A stretch of 46,366 nt of DNA, taken from assembly GCF_014651135.1 (NCBI RefSeq), contig NZ_BMWH01000040.1, forward strand, positions 1-46,366, written 5' to 3'. This DNA comes from Streptomyces echinoruber. GTDB taxonomy: Bacteria > Actinomycetota > Actinomycetes > Streptomycetales > Streptomycetaceae. Positions 1-8,154 of the stretch are shown piece by piece; positions within the stretch are counted from its first letter, which is position 1, and each line of letters opens with the position of its first letter. A program made the translations under genes and the position numbers. The notes beneath the pieces are model-generated. The model was given only the letters and a program-made list of their open reading frames with translations. It made no database searches and was not told where the DNA came from.

Positions 1-28
1 GGGCCGCGTGGTCAAAGCCACGCGGCCC
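1..28 (+). terminator. Intrinsic terminator hairpin at window edge
   Basis: Perfect 11-bp stem (GGGCCGCGTGG, 1-11, with CCACGCGGCCC, 18-28) around a 6-nt TCAAAG loop. There is no clear U-tract, as is common in Streptomyces. It probably ends a gene lying left of the window. Confidence 0.7.
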
Positions 29-56
29 GCCCGTCGCCGTTTGATCTACCCGCCGG

Positions 57-62
57 TAGCAT
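57..62 (+). promoter_or_regulatory. Candidate -10 hexamer, leaderless start
   Basis: TAGCAT fits the actinobacterial TAnnnT -10 pattern. It ends 7 nt before the ATG at 70 and no Shine-Dalgarno is visible, so transcription may begin at the start codon. No good -35 was seen. Confidence 0.4.
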
Positions 63-69
63 CCAGGTC

Positions 70-429
70 ATGGCAGAAACCAAGCAGGTTGACGAGACCG
101 CCGCCGACGCCGGGCAGACCGCCAGGGCCGAGCGCACGGCGGCCCGCCTCGCCAAGCGGATCAGCGCCTTCGCCCGGGCGCACGGCGGCGCCGAGGGCCA
201 GGTGTCCTACCTCGGCCGGCGCGGCGCGCGCATCGTGCTCGTCGGTGAGGACGGCGGTTGGGGCGACGTGGTGGCGCCCTCGTACAGCGTCGCCGAGCGG
301 GCGGTCGCGAAGGCGGGCATCACCGTGCACGAGAGCTTCGACGGCGAGTTCGCGGCGAAGGTGAAGACCGGCCCGTACGAGTGGAAGCGCATGGCCGGCA
401 TCCAGCTGGGCGGGGCCGGCGACCGCTGA
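70..429 (+). CDS. Conserved actinobacterial hypothetical protein
   Basis: Encodes 119 residues with no signal peptide or membrane segment. The N-terminal 25 residues look disordered (rich in Ala, Asp, Thr). The rest is a compact basic/hydrophobic domain with a glycine-rich centre (YLGRRGARIVLVGEDGGWGD, about 57-76) and a conserved-looking end (GPYEWKRMAG, about 102-111). The start at 70 follows a -10-like TAGCAT directly, consistent with leaderless translation. It stands alone between a terminator and a noncoding stretch. I recognise it as the kind of small protein common in Streptomyces but know no function. Codon usage is typical of the window. Confidence 0.75.
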   Translation: MAETKQVDETAADAGQTARAERTAARLAKRISAFARAHGGAEGQVSYLGRRGARIVLVGEDGGWGDVVAPSYSVAERAVAKAGITVHESFDGEFAAKVKTGPYEWKRMAGIQLGGAGDR

Positions 430-822
430 CGGCGCCCTTCGTGCCGTCCGTGCCGTCCGTGCCGTTCTTCGGCCGCCGTCCGTCGGATCGTCGTACGGGA
501 TGCGCCGCGGCGACACCCCGGCGTCCGGGCCGCCCGTCAGGACCGTGAGGGGCCGGCCGAGGCCGCGGGAGGGCACGGGCCTGCCGCACGGGCCTGCCCG
601 GCGGCCTCACCGCGCCGGCCGAGCCGCCGGAGCCCGGAACCCGCAGAGGTGCGCGGCGCCGCCGGGAGGTGACCGGCGGCGCGCACGGTCCGGCCGGAGC
701 CGCACGTGGGCGCGGCCTGTTTCTTCTCTTCCGAAAAGCCCGGGGGCCGGGCACCCGTGCCGTCGAGGGCCGCGTGGTTCCGCGTGGTCCCTCGCGGGCG
801 CGCGGCGGGGCGCGCCCCGGTG
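430..822. other. Noncoding stretch with short tandem repeats
   Basis: 393 bp between the small hypothetical gene and the ctaA stop. It holds three 9-bp copies of GTGCCGTCC-like sequence (about 439-465) and a perfect 13-bp tandem duplication, GCACGGGCCTGCC (573-598). I see no believable gene in it. It should contain the 3' end of the ctaA transcript, but no clear terminator was found. Confidence 0.5.
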
Positions 823-1827
823 TCAGCCGGTAGCCGACTCGAGTCGCTCCGCGGCAGCCGGGGCGGGAACGGCCGGGGCGCCGTCGGGGCGCTCGCGCAG
901 GGACAACAGGACCCGGAGCACCCAGATCCACGTCACGGCGGCGCCGAGCATGTGGAGGCCGACCAGGGTCTCGGGCAGGTGCGTGAAGTACTGGACGTAG
1001 CCCAGGACGCCCTGGGCCAGCAGCACCAGGAACAGCTCCCGGGTCCGGTCCAGCGGTCCCTTCGGCGCGTCCACCGCCCTCAGCACGAACCACAGCGCGA
1101 ACGTCAGCGTCACCACGATCCACGCGAGCACGGCGTGCAGCTTGCTGACCGTCTCCCAGTCCACCGGCATGCGCTCCACCTCGCGGGAGTCGCCCGCGTG
1201 CGGGCCCGCGCCGGTGACGACGGTGCCCACCACCTGCAGCAGACCACCGGCCGCGACCAGGCACCACACCAGCTGCTGGACCGCCTTGCCGACCAGCGGC
1301 CGGGGCGCCCCGGCGCCCTCGCGGGTGCGCTGCCACATCACCGTGGCGACGGCGATGAGGGCGGAGGAGAGCAGGAAGTGCGCGGCGACCGTGTAGGGGT
1401 TGAGGCCGACCAGGACGACGATGCCGCCGATGATCGCGTTGCCCATCACGATCCAGAACTGCGCCCAGCCGAGCCGGGTGAGGTCGCGCCGCCACGGCTT
1501 GCGCGCCCGCGCCGCGACGATCGCCCAGCCCACGGCGGCGCACAGCACGTACGTCAGCAGGCGGTTGCCGAACTCGATGACGCCGTGGACGCCCATCGCG
1601 CGGGTGGTGGTGAGGGAGTCGCCGGTGCAGGTGGGCCAGGTCGGGCAGCCCAGGCCCGAACCGGTGAGCCGTACGGCGCCGCCGGTGACCACGATGATCA
1701 CCGACATGACGAGCGCGGAGAGGGCCGCCCGCTGAACCGTCCGGGGGGCCGGGGTCCAGCGCGCGGCGACGAGGGCGAGCGGGTTGCGCAACGCGGAGAC
1801 GACGTCGGCGCGGGTCAGCTTTGGCAC
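823..1827 (-). CDS. ctaA: Heme A synthase (COX15/CtaA family)
   Basis: 334-residue polytopic membrane protein that oxidises the C8 methyl of heme O to the formyl group of heme A for aa3-type cytochrome oxidase. Visible features: about eight membrane segments; the paired cysteines of the first extracytoplasmic loop (C61 and C67 in GCPTWPTC); and heme-ligand-type histidines in HGVIEFGNR, HFLLSS, KLHAVLAW and LHMLGA. The GTG start at 1827 (VPKLTRADVV) was chosen because homologues, as I recall, begin with a PKLTRADV-like sequence; the frame stays open upstream without resemblance. A G-rich tract lies only 2-3 nt upstream, so the initiation signal is imperfect. Family assignment is firm. Confidence 0.9.
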   Translation of the reverse strand: MPKLTRADVVSALRNPLALVAARWTPAPRTVQRAALSALVMSVIIVVTGGAVRLTGSGLGCPTWPTCTGDSLTTTRAMGVHGVIEFGNRLLTYVLCAAVGWAIVAARARKPWRRDLTRLGWAQFWIVMGNAIIGGIVVLVGLNPYTVAAHFLLSSALIAVATVMWQRTREGAGAPRPLVGKAVQQLVWCLVAAGGLLQVVGTVVTGAGPHAGDSREVERMPVDWETVSKLHAVLAWIVVTLTFALWFVLRAVDAPKGPLDRTRELFLVLLAQGVLGYVQYFTHLPETLVGLHMLGAAVTWIWVLRVLLSLRERPDGAPAVPAPAAAERLESATG

Positions 1828-1901
1828 GCCCCCATGGTAGGCAGGGGGCTTGTGCACGCGTTCACGAGGGTCCGCCCAGCGGCCTGGGGGCCGCTCCCGG
1901 C

Positions 1902-2672
1902 TCACTCCCAGCGGAAGAACCGGCCCGCGGCCGCCAGGCCCACGACCGCCCACACCGCCAGGATCCCCAGGTCGCCCCACGGCACCCCGGCCCCGTGCCG
2001 CAGCACGTCCCGCAGGCCGTCCGACAGCGCGGAGAGGGGCAGCAGCCCCAGCACGGTCTGCGCGGCGCCGGGGAACTTCTCCAGCGGCACGATCACCCCG
2101 CCGCCCACGAGCAGCAGCAGGAAGACCAGGTTGGCGGCGGCCAGCGTCGCCTCCGCCTTGAGCGTGCCGGCCATGAGCAGGCCGAGCCCGGAGAAGGCGG
2201 CCGTGCCCAGGAGCAGCAGGAGCAGCACGGCGAGCGGGTTGCCGTGCGGCGACCAGCCCAGCGCGAGGGCGACGACGGTGAGCAGGATCACCTGGAGCAC
2301 CTCGGTGACCAGCACGGACGCCGTCTTGGCGGTCATCAGGCCCCAGCGGGGCAGCGGCGAGGACGCCAGCCGCTTGAGCACGCCGTAGCGACGCTCGAAG
2401 CCGGTGGCGATGGCCTGCCCGGTGAACGCCGTCGACATCACCGCGAGGGCGAGGACGCCGGGGGCGAGGAAGTCGACGGCCCGGCCGGCACCGGTGTCGA
2501 CGATGTCGACCGAGCTGAACAGCACCAGCAGCAGCGTGGGGATGACCACCGTCAGCAGCAGCTGCTCGCCGTTGCGCAGCAGCATCTTCGTCTCCAGCAC
2601 CGCCTGCGCCGCGATCATGCGGGGGAGCGGGGCCGCACCGGGGCGGGGGGTGTACAGGCCGGTGGCGGTCAC
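1902..2672 (-). CDS. ABC-2 type transporter permease
   Basis: 256-residue integral membrane subunit of an exporter. It has a short cytoplasmic N-terminus, then about six hydrophobic segments starting near residue 40 (LLLTVVIPTLLLVLFSS). An amphipathic GFERRYGVLKRLASSPLPR stretch near residue 95 is typical of the ABC-2 membrane family. The start overlaps the stop of the upstream ATPase gene by 4 bp (2669-2672), so the two are co-translated. The location beside ctaA and just before suf recurs in Streptomyces. Substrate unknown; a drug or lipid-like compound is a guess from the family. Confidence 0.88.
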   Translation of the reverse strand: MTATGLYTPRPGAAPLPRMIAAQAVLETKMLLRNGEQLLLTVVIPTLLLVLFSSVDIVDTGAGRAVDFLAPGVLALAVMSTAFTGQAIATGFERRYGVLKRLASSPLPRWGLMTAKTASVLVTEVLQVILLTVVALALGWSPHGNPLAVLLLLLLGTAAFSGLGLLMAGTLKAEATLAAANLVFLLLLVGGGVIVPLEKFPGAAQTVLGLLPLSALSDGLRDVLRHGAGVPWGDLGILAVWAVVGLAAAGRFFRWE

Positions 2673-3595
2673 GAACGCAGCTCCTTACCCGTCAACTCCA
2701 AGAAGACGTCTTCGAGGGTGTGCCGCTCGACGGAGATCCTGTCCGGCATCACGCCGTGCTGGGCGCACCAGGACGTCACGGTGGCGAGCAGCTGGGGGTC
2801 GACCTTGGCGGCGACGACGCGGTAGGCGCCCGGGGTGAGCTCGGCGGCCGTGCAGTCGGCGGGCAGAGCCTTGAGCAGGGAGCCCACGTCGAGGCCGGGG
2901 CGCCCGGTGAAGCGCAGCGTGTTCTCGGCGCCGCCGCGGCACAGCTCCTCGGGGGAGCCCTGGGCGATGACGCGGCCCTCGTCGATGACGGCGACGTCGT
3001 CGGCGAGTTCCTCGGCCTCGTCCATGTAGTGGGTGGTGAGGATCACGGAGACGCCGTCCGCGCGCAGGTCCCGCACGAGGTCCCAGGTGGCGCGGCGGGC
3101 CTGCGGGTCGAGGCCGGCGGTCGGCTCGTCGAGGAAGACCAGTTCGGGCCGGCCGACGACGGCCATGGCGAGCGCGAGCCGCTGCTGCTGGCCGCCGGAC
3201 AGGCGCCGGTAGGGGGTGCGGCCGCAGCTGCCCAGGCCGAGGCGTTCGATCAGCGCGTCGACGTCGAGCGGGTGCGCGTGGAGTCCGGCCACGTGGCGCA
3301 GCATCTCCTCGGCGCGGGCGCCGGAGTAGACGCCGCCGGACTGGAGCATGACGCCGATGCGGGGCCGCAGTTCGGCGGACTGGCGGACCGGGTCGAGGCC
3401 GAGCACGCGCACCGTGCCGGAGTCGGGGGTGCGGTATCCCTCGCAGGTCTCGACCGTGGTGGTCTTGCCCGCGCCGTTGGGGCCGAGGACGGCGGTCACG
3501 CCCGGGCGGGCCACCAGGTCGAGGCCGTTCACCGCGGTCTTCGCGCCGTACCGCTTCACCAGGGCCTGGACCTGGACCACGGGCTCACTTCGCAT
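2669..3595 (-). CDS. ABC transporter ATP-binding protein
   Basis: 308-residue ATPase that energises the ABC-2 permease encoded immediately downstream. Walker A is at residues 38-46 (GPNGAGKTT), followed by the Q-loop region, the signature RLSGGQQQR and Walker B with the D-loop (LVFLDEPTAGLD), then a switch His in LTTHYMDEAEEL. The C-terminal about 80 residues form the extension common to DrrA-like/NatA-like exporters. ATG at 3595 is the only reasonable start. Its stop overlaps the permease start (ATGA). Confidence 0.92.
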   Translation of the reverse strand: MRSEPVVQVQALVKRYGAKTAVNGLDLVARPGVTAVLGPNGAGKTTTVETCEGYRTPDSGTVRVLGLDPVRQSAELRPRIGVMLQSGGVYSGARAEEMLRHVAGLHAHPLDVDALIERLGLGSCGRTPYRRLSGGQQQRLALAMAVVGRPELVFLDEPTAGLDPQARRATWDLVRDLRADGVSVILTTHYMDEAEELADDVAVIDEGRVIAQGSPEELCRGGAENTLRFTGRPGLDVGSLLKALPADCTAAELTPGAYRVVAAKVDPQLLATVTSWCAQHGVMPDRISVERHTLEDVFLELTGKELRS

Positions 3596-3626
3596 GACTC
3601 CCGAGTCTAGGTGCGCGCCCGTGCGG

Positions 3627-4486
3627 TCAGGCGGGCGGGTGCGGGAACTCCTCCTCGCGGGGCCGGTGCACCGCGAGCCACCGCTCGGCGTAGGCCACCG
3701 CGTCCGCGACGGGGAACAGCCGCGCCTCGGCCGCGCCCACCGTGCCGCGTACGACGGGACGGTCCCGTTCGAAGTCGTGGCCCAGTTCGTCGAACCGGTC
3801 GGCGGTGATGGACACCTCGGTCACCACCTCCCAGCCGTCGGGTCCGGGGCGGCCCACCCGGACCAGCGGGGCGGGTATGCGGTACTCGGCGAGGTGGAAG
3901 CTCGTGCAGGAGGCGTAGCCGACGCCGAGCAGCAGCACGCGGGCGCCGAGCCGCTCCAGTCGGGCCAGCGGACTGCGCTCGCCGAGGCGGCAGTTGTGGG
4001 CGTGCCCGTCGGTGATCTCCGCGGCGCGCGGGCCGAGGGCGGCGAAAGAGGGTGGGGGTCCCCCCTGCTCGAGCGAAGCCGAGAGCTTGGGGGAGGGTGG
4101 GCGCTGCGCAGGGCGCCGGGCCAGGTGCGGACGGTCTCGGGGATCACGCCGACGCCGTGGCTGGGGGTGATGCGCGGGTCGTAGGCGGGCATGGCGGCCC
4201 GGATCGCCGGCCACCACTCCTCGGGCACCGGCGGGTTGTTCCACAGCGCCGGGTCGGACAGGTCGCCGGTCTGGGTGGGGACGACGAGGGTGCCGCCGGG
4301 GCCGAGGGCGTCGAGCAGGCCCTGGACGACGGCGACGGCGCCGCCGCAGACCCAGCCGAGGGAGCTGAGCGAGGAGTGGACGAGGAGGGTCTCGCCGGAC
4401 TCGACGCCGAGGGCGCCCAGCTCGGCGGCGAGCGAGTCGCGGGTGACGAGCGGGCCGGTCGGGAGGGGAGCGGGCGGTGCGGGCAT
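3627..4486 (-). pseudogene. Disrupted aminoglycoside N-acetyltransferase (AAC(3) family)
   Basis: The N-terminal half begins at 4486 (MPAPPAPLPTG) and carries family-typical LLVHSSLSSLGWVCGG and TPSHGVGVIPETVRTWPGALRSAHP. The C-terminal half (SFAALGPRAAEITDGHAHNC to EEEFPHPPA, ending at 3627) continues in a different frame. The break coincides with a palindromic repeat at 4048-4101. From memory of the family, His-Pro and Ser-Phe-Ala are separated by only about two residues, so the interruption adds about 38 bp, which is not a multiple of three. Neither frame alone gives a full enzyme. Functional members acetylate the 3-amino group of aminoglycosides, or related substrates, with acetyl-CoA. 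A sequencing error is possible but would not explain the repeat. Confidence 0.75.
4048..4101. repeat. REP-like palindromic element, copy 1 (inside AAC(3) gene)
   Basis: On the minus strand the element runs CTCCCCCAAG, then a GCTC...GAGC stem with a 12-nt loop, then CAGGGGGG and ACCCCCA. GAGGGTGGG occurs at 4048-4056 and again at 4093-4101 (plus strand), flanking it. This could be a 9-bp target duplication, though it overlaps the element ends. A second copy lies at 24279-24310 with a different, still base-paired inner stem. I recognise this sequence as a very common short repeat of Streptomyces genomes. Confidence 0.75.
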
Positions 4487-4594
4487 GGGCGGAGTGTCGC
4501 GGAGCCGGGCGGGGACGCGCCACCGGATGGAGGCCGGGGACGCGCCACCGGATTGGGCGGCCGGAACCGGCCGGAGATCGTTCCCGCAGGTCGC

Positions 4595-4610
4595 CTTAGG
4601 CATGCCTAAG
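4595..4610. promoter_or_regulatory. Candidate DtxR/IdeR-family iron box
   Basis: Perfect 16-bp palindrome CTTAGGCATGCCTAAG lying 72 bp upstream of the sufR start. The half-sites TTAGG and CCTAA match the outer half-sites of DtxR/IdeR/DmdR operators, but with a shorter spacer than the classic 19-bp box. Assignment is by motif resemblance only. Confidence 0.5.
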
Positions 4611-4645
4611 TGACGCAGGGCACCGGTGGGCCGTCCGGACGGCGC

Positions 4646-4682
4646 TTGTCTTGCTCTCGGGAATTACGCAACAATGGCGTTG
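4646..4682 (+). promoter_or_regulatory. suf promoter with SufR operator (CAAC-N6-GTTG)
   Basis: CAAC (4669-4672), six bases, GTTG (4679-4682) form a 14-bp palindrome whose last base is the G of the sufR GTG codon. A motif of this form has, as I recall, been reported for Streptomyces SufR. A possible -35 (TTGTCT, 4646-4651) and weak -10 (AACAAT, 4670-4675) would place transcription start at the GTG, with the operator over the -10. Confidence 0.6.
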
Positions 4683-5455
4683 TGAAAAACGTCGGCGAGG
4701 CTCGGGAGACCCCCGCGGGGGCCCCGCAGGAGGAACTCGCGACCGGGGAGCGCTCCACGCGCAACCGGGTCGCGCGGTCCATCCTGGACCACGGCCCCTC
4801 AACCGTCGCCGAACTCGCCGGCCGGCTGGGCCTGACCCAGGCGGCCGTGCGGCGCCACCTGGATGCCCTGGTCGCCGACGGCGTGGTGGAGGCCCGCGAG
4901 CGCCGTGTCTATGGCGCGCGTACGCGCGGGCGCCCCGCCAAGGTCTTCGCCCTGACGGACTGCGGACGCGACGCCTTCTACCAGTCGTACGACCAGCTCG
5001 CCGTGGACGCGCTGCGCTGGATCGCGCAGCGGGAGGGCGGCAGCGAGGCCGTCGCCGCCTTCGCGCGCGCCCGCATCGCCGCGCAGGCCCGGACGTACCG
5101 CAAGGCGGTCGAGGCCGCCGCCCCCGAAGAGCGGACCGAAGCGCTGGCCAAGGCCCTGAGCGCGGACGGGTACGCTGCCACCGCGCGCAGCGCGCCGGTC
5201 GGCGAGCAGTTGTGCCAGCACCACTGCCCGGTCGCCCATGTCGCCGAGCAGTTCCCGCAGCTGTGCGAGGCGGAGACGGAATTTTTCGCCGAGCTGCTCG
5301 GTACGCATGTGCAGCGCCTGGCCACCATCGCCCACGGCGACGGTGTCTGCACCACCTTCATCCCGAAGGCGGCCGGGCTCGGGATTTCCAAGAACACGAC
5401 TTCCCAGAACACTCAGAACGCATCTGCAAGCACGGCCGGGAGGAACCCCGCATGA
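4682..5455 (+). CDS. sufR: Fe-S cluster-sensing transcriptional regulator SufR
   Basis: 257-residue winged-helix repressor that senses cellular Fe-S status by binding a cluster and controls the suf operon it heads. Residues about 28-75 hold the helix-turn-helix (STVAELAGRLGLTQAAVRRH). The C-terminal half carries three cysteines of the LCQHHCP...LC type: C178, C182 and C195, the expected cluster ligands. The GTG start at 4682 was preferred to upstream in-frame codons because the operator and probable promoter overlap it and there is no Shine-Dalgarno, suggesting leaderless translation. Its stop overlaps the sufB ATG by 4 bp. The C-terminal 25 residues are Thr/Asn/Ala-rich and probably disordered. 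Confidence 0.9.
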   Translation: MKNVGEARETPAGAPQEELATGERSTRNRVARSILDHGPSTVAELAGRLGLTQAAVRRHLDALVADGVVEARERRVYGARTRGRPAKVFALTDCGRDAFYQSYDQLAVDALRWIAQREGGSEAVAAFARARIAAQARTYRKAVEAAAPEERTEALAKALSADGYAATARSAPVGEQLCQHHCPVAHVAEQFPQLCEAETEFFAELLGTHVQRLATIAHGDGVCTTFIPKAAGLGISKNTTSQNTQNASASTAGRNPA

Positions 5456-6873
5456 CGCTCCCCACGGAGACTGCCCACCCCGAACTCGAGGGCCTGGGCA
5501 AGTACGAGTACGGCTGGGCCGACCGGGATGTGGCCGGTGCGTCGGCGCGGCGCGGCCTGGACGAGGACGTCGTCCGGGACATCTCCGCGAAGAAGAACGA
5601 GCCGGAGTGGATGACCAAGCTGCGCCTGAAGGGCCTGCGGCTGTTCGAGAAGAAGCCGCTGCCCAACTGGGGCTCGGACCTCTCGGGCATCGACTTCGAC
5701 AACATCAAGTACTTCGTGCGCTCCACGGAGAAGCAGGCGGAGTCCTGGGAGGACCTGCCCGAGGACATCAGGAACACCTACGACAAGCTCGGCATCCCGG
5801 AGGCGGAGAAGAAGCGCCTGGTCGCCGGTGTCGCCGCGCAGTACGAGTCGGAGGTCGTCTACCACCAGATCCGCGAGGACCTGGAGCAGCAGGGCGTCAT
5901 CTTCCTGGACACCGACACGGCGCTGAAGGAGCACCCGGACCTCTTCAAGGAGTACTTCGGCACCGTCATCCCCGCCGGTGACAACAAGTTCGCCGCGCTG
6001 AACACCGCGGTGTGGTCCGGCGGCTCCTTCATCTACGTCCCGCCGGGCGTGCACGTGGAGATTCCGCTCCAGGCCTACTTCCGCATCAACACGGAGAACA
6101 TGGGCCAGTTCGAGCGGACCCTGATCATCGTCGACGAGGGCGCCTACGTGCACTACGTCGAGGGCTGCACCGCGCCGATCTACAAGTCGGACTCGCTGCA
6201 CTCCGCGGTCGTCGAGATCATCGTCAAGAAGAACGCCCGCTGCCGCTACACGACCATCCAGAACTGGTCGAACAACGTCTACAACCTGGTCACCAAGCGC
6301 GCCGTCGCCTACGAGGGCGCCACCATGGAGTGGATCGACGGCAACATCGGCTCCAAGGTGACGATGAAGTACCCGGCCGTCTACCTGATGGGCGAGCACG
6401 CCAAGGGCGAGACCCTGTCCATCGCCTTCGCCGGCGAGGGCCAGCACCAGGACGCGGGCGCCAAGATGGTCCACATGGCGCCGAACACGTCGTCCAACAT
6501 CGTCTCCAAGTCGGTGGCGCGCGGCGGCGGCCGGACCTCCTACCGCGGTCTGATCGAGATCGGCGAGGGCGCCCACGGCTCGAAGTCCAACGTGCTGTGC
6601 GACGCGCTGCTGGTCGACACCGTCTCCCGGTCGGACACCTACCCGTACGTCGACGTCCGCGAGGACGACGTGTCCATGGGCCACGAGGCGACCGTCTCCA
6701 AGGTCTCCGAGGACCAGCTCTTCTACCTGATGAGCCGGGGCCTGGCGGAGGACGAGGCGATGGCGATGATCGTGCGCGGCTTCGTCGAGCCGATCGCCAA
6801 GGAGCTGCCCATGGAGTACGCCCTCGAGCTCAACCGGCTGATCGAGCTGCAGATGGAGGGCGCGGTCGGCTGA
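5452..6873 (+). CDS. sufB: Fe-S cluster assembly scaffold SufB
   Basis: 473 residues, normal for the family, with no inteins (some actinobacterial SufB proteins carry one). SufB forms the SufBC2D scaffold where sulfide and iron are joined. The central beta-helix is clear: YFRINTENMGQFERTLIIVDEGAYVHYVEGCTAP, the NWSNNVYNLVTKRA stretch, and the C-terminal helical VSKVSEDQLFYLMSRGL. The conserved Cys-containing SNVLCDALLVD segment (about residue 383) is present. The ATG at 5452 has a good Shine-Dalgarno (GGGAGGAA) and overlaps the sufR stop. It starts the assembly block of the operon. Confidence 0.96.
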   Translation: MTLPTETAHPELEGLGKYEYGWADRDVAGASARRGLDEDVVRDISAKKNEPEWMTKLRLKGLRLFEKKPLPNWGSDLSGIDFDNIKYFVRSTEKQAESWEDLPEDIRNTYDKLGIPEAEKKRLVAGVAAQYESEVVYHQIREDLEQQGVIFLDTDTALKEHPDLFKEYFGTVIPAGDNKFAALNTAVWSGGSFIYVPPGVHVEIPLQAYFRINTENMGQFERTLIIVDEGAYVHYVEGCTAPIYKSDSLHSAVVEIIVKKNARCRYTTIQNWSNNVYNLVTKRAVAYEGATMEWIDGNIGSKVTMKYPAVYLMGEHAKGETLSIAFAGEGQHQDAGAKMVHMAPNTSSNIVSKSVARGGGRTSYRGLIEIGEGAHGSKSNVLCDALLVDTVSRSDTYPYVDVREDDVSMGHEATVSKVSEDQLFYLMSRGLAEDEAMAMIVRGFVEPIAKELPMEYALELNRLIELQMEGAVG

Positions 6874-6892
6874 CCCGCCGCCGCAGCAGCAA

Positions 6893-6915
6893 CGGCCCGC
6901 CACCCCGGCGGGCCG
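6893..6915 (+). promoter_or_regulatory. Intercistronic hairpin between sufB and sufD
   Basis: 9-bp stem (CGGCCCGCC, 6893-6901, with GGCGGGCCG, 6907-6915) and a 5-nt loop, with no T-tract. It lies in the only sizeable gap (96 bp) inside the suf operon. It could be a partial terminator or an RNA-processing/stability element that sets the SufB to SufD ratio. Confidence 0.5.
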
Positions 6916-6969
6916 ACGATCGCACCATGCGACGATCGCATACGTCAGAAAGCGAGCATCACGACAGCC

Positions 6970-8154
6970 ATGGCTGAGAACATCCCCGTGGGGTCGACGA
7001 CCTCCGGCGCGATCGCGGTGGCGGCGGAGGCCAAGTCCACCGTCGCCACGCGCATGAGCGCGCCGCCCTCCTTCGACGTGGCGGACTTCCCCGTTCCGCA
7101 CGGCCGGGAGGAGGAGTGGCGGTTCACCCCGCTGGAGCGCCTGCGCGGCCTGCACGACGGCACCGCGGTCGCCACCGGTGAGGGCGTCAAGGTCACCGTC
7201 GAGGCCCCCGAGGGCGCCGTCGTCGAGACCGTCGGCCGCGACGACGCGCGGCTCGGCCGGGCCGGCACCCCGGTGGACCGGGTCGCCGCCCAGGCGTACT
7301 CGTCCTTCGAGAAGGCCTCGGTCGTCACCGTCCCGAAGGAGACGGTGCTGAGCGAGCCGATCCGCATCGCCGTGCACGGCCAGGGCGGGGTCGCCTTCGG
7401 CCACCAGGTGATCGAGCTGGGCGACTTCGCCGAGGCCGTCGTCGTCATCGACCACACCGGTGACGCGGTGCTCGCCGCCAACGTCGACTACATTCTGGGC
7501 GACGGCGCCAAGCTGACCGTCGTCTCCGTGCAGGACTGGGACGACCAGGCCGTCCACGCCGCCCAGCACAACGCGCTCGTCGGCCGCGACGCCTCCTTCA
7601 AGTCCGTCGTCGTCACCTTCGGCGGCGACCTGGTCCGCCTCCACCCGCGCGTGACCTACACCGGCCCCGGCGGCGAGGCCGAACTGATCGGCCTGTACTT
7701 CACCGACGCCGGCCAGCACCAGGAGCACCGCCTCTTCGTCGACCACAACGTCCCGCACTGCAAGTCCAACGTCGTCTACAAGGGCGCCCTGCAGGGCGAC
7801 GAGGCGCACGCGGTGTGGATCGGCGACGTGCTCATCGAGGCCAGGGCCGAGGGCACCGACACCTACGAGATGAACCGCAACCTGGTGCTCACCGACGGCG
7901 CCCGCGTCGACTCGGTCCCCAACCTGGAGATCGAGACCGGCGAGATCGTCGGCGCCGGGCACGCCTCCGCCACCGGCCGCTTCGACGACGAGCAGCTCTT
8001 CTACCTGATGGCCCGCGGCATCCCGGAGCACGAGGCGCGCCGCCTGGTCGTGCGCGGCTTCTTCGCCGAGCTGGTCCAGCAGATCGGCGTCGAGGACATC
8101 GAGGAGCGCCTGATCGCCAAGATCGAGCAGGAGCTGGAGGCGTCGGTCGCATGA
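6970..8154 (+). CDS. sufD: Fe-S cluster assembly protein SufD
   Basis: 394 residues; structural partner of SufB in the SufBC2D scaffold. An N-terminal helical region (FDVADFPVPHGREEEWRFTPLERL, about 35-58) is followed by the beta-helix core. The C-terminal signature is GIPEHEARRLVVRGFFAELVQQI. The typical LFVDHNVPHCKSNVVYKGALQG segment (about 257-278) is intact. ATG at 6970 gives the expected N-terminus; a purine-rich GAAAGCGAG stretch upstream is only a weak ribosome site. The stop overlaps the ferredoxin ATG by 4 bp. Confidence 0.95.
   Translation: MAENIPVGSTTSGAIAVAAEAKSTVATRMSAPPSFDVADFPVPHGREEEWRFTPLERLRGLHDGTAVATGEGVKVTVEAPEGAVVETVGRDDARLGRAGTPVDRVAAQAYSSFEKASVVTVPKETVLSEPIRIAVHGQGGVAFGHQVIELGDFAEAVVVIDHTGDAVLAANVDYILGDGAKLTVVSVQDWDDQAVHAAQHNALVGRDASFKSVVVTFGGDLVRLHPRVTYTGPGGEAELIGLYFTDAGQHQEHRLFVDHNVPHCKSNVVYKGALQGDEAHAVWIGDVLIEARAEGTDTYEMNRNLVLTDGARVDSVPNLEIETGEIVGAGHASATGRFDDEQLFYLMARGIPEHEARRLVVRGFFAELVQQIGVEDIEERLIAKIEQELEASVA

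Noticed and set aside
4682..6873. In-frame extension of SufB far upstream through the sufR region
   Set aside because: The sufB ATG at 5452 has a strong ribosome site, overlaps the sufR stop and matches the family N-terminus.
5413..8031. Very long open frame (872 codons) antisense to sufB and sufD
   Set aside because: Composition (Val/Gly/Asp/Leu/Arg-rich, no domain) is that of a mirror frame of high-GC coding DNA; the sense strand has unmistakable SufB and SufD.
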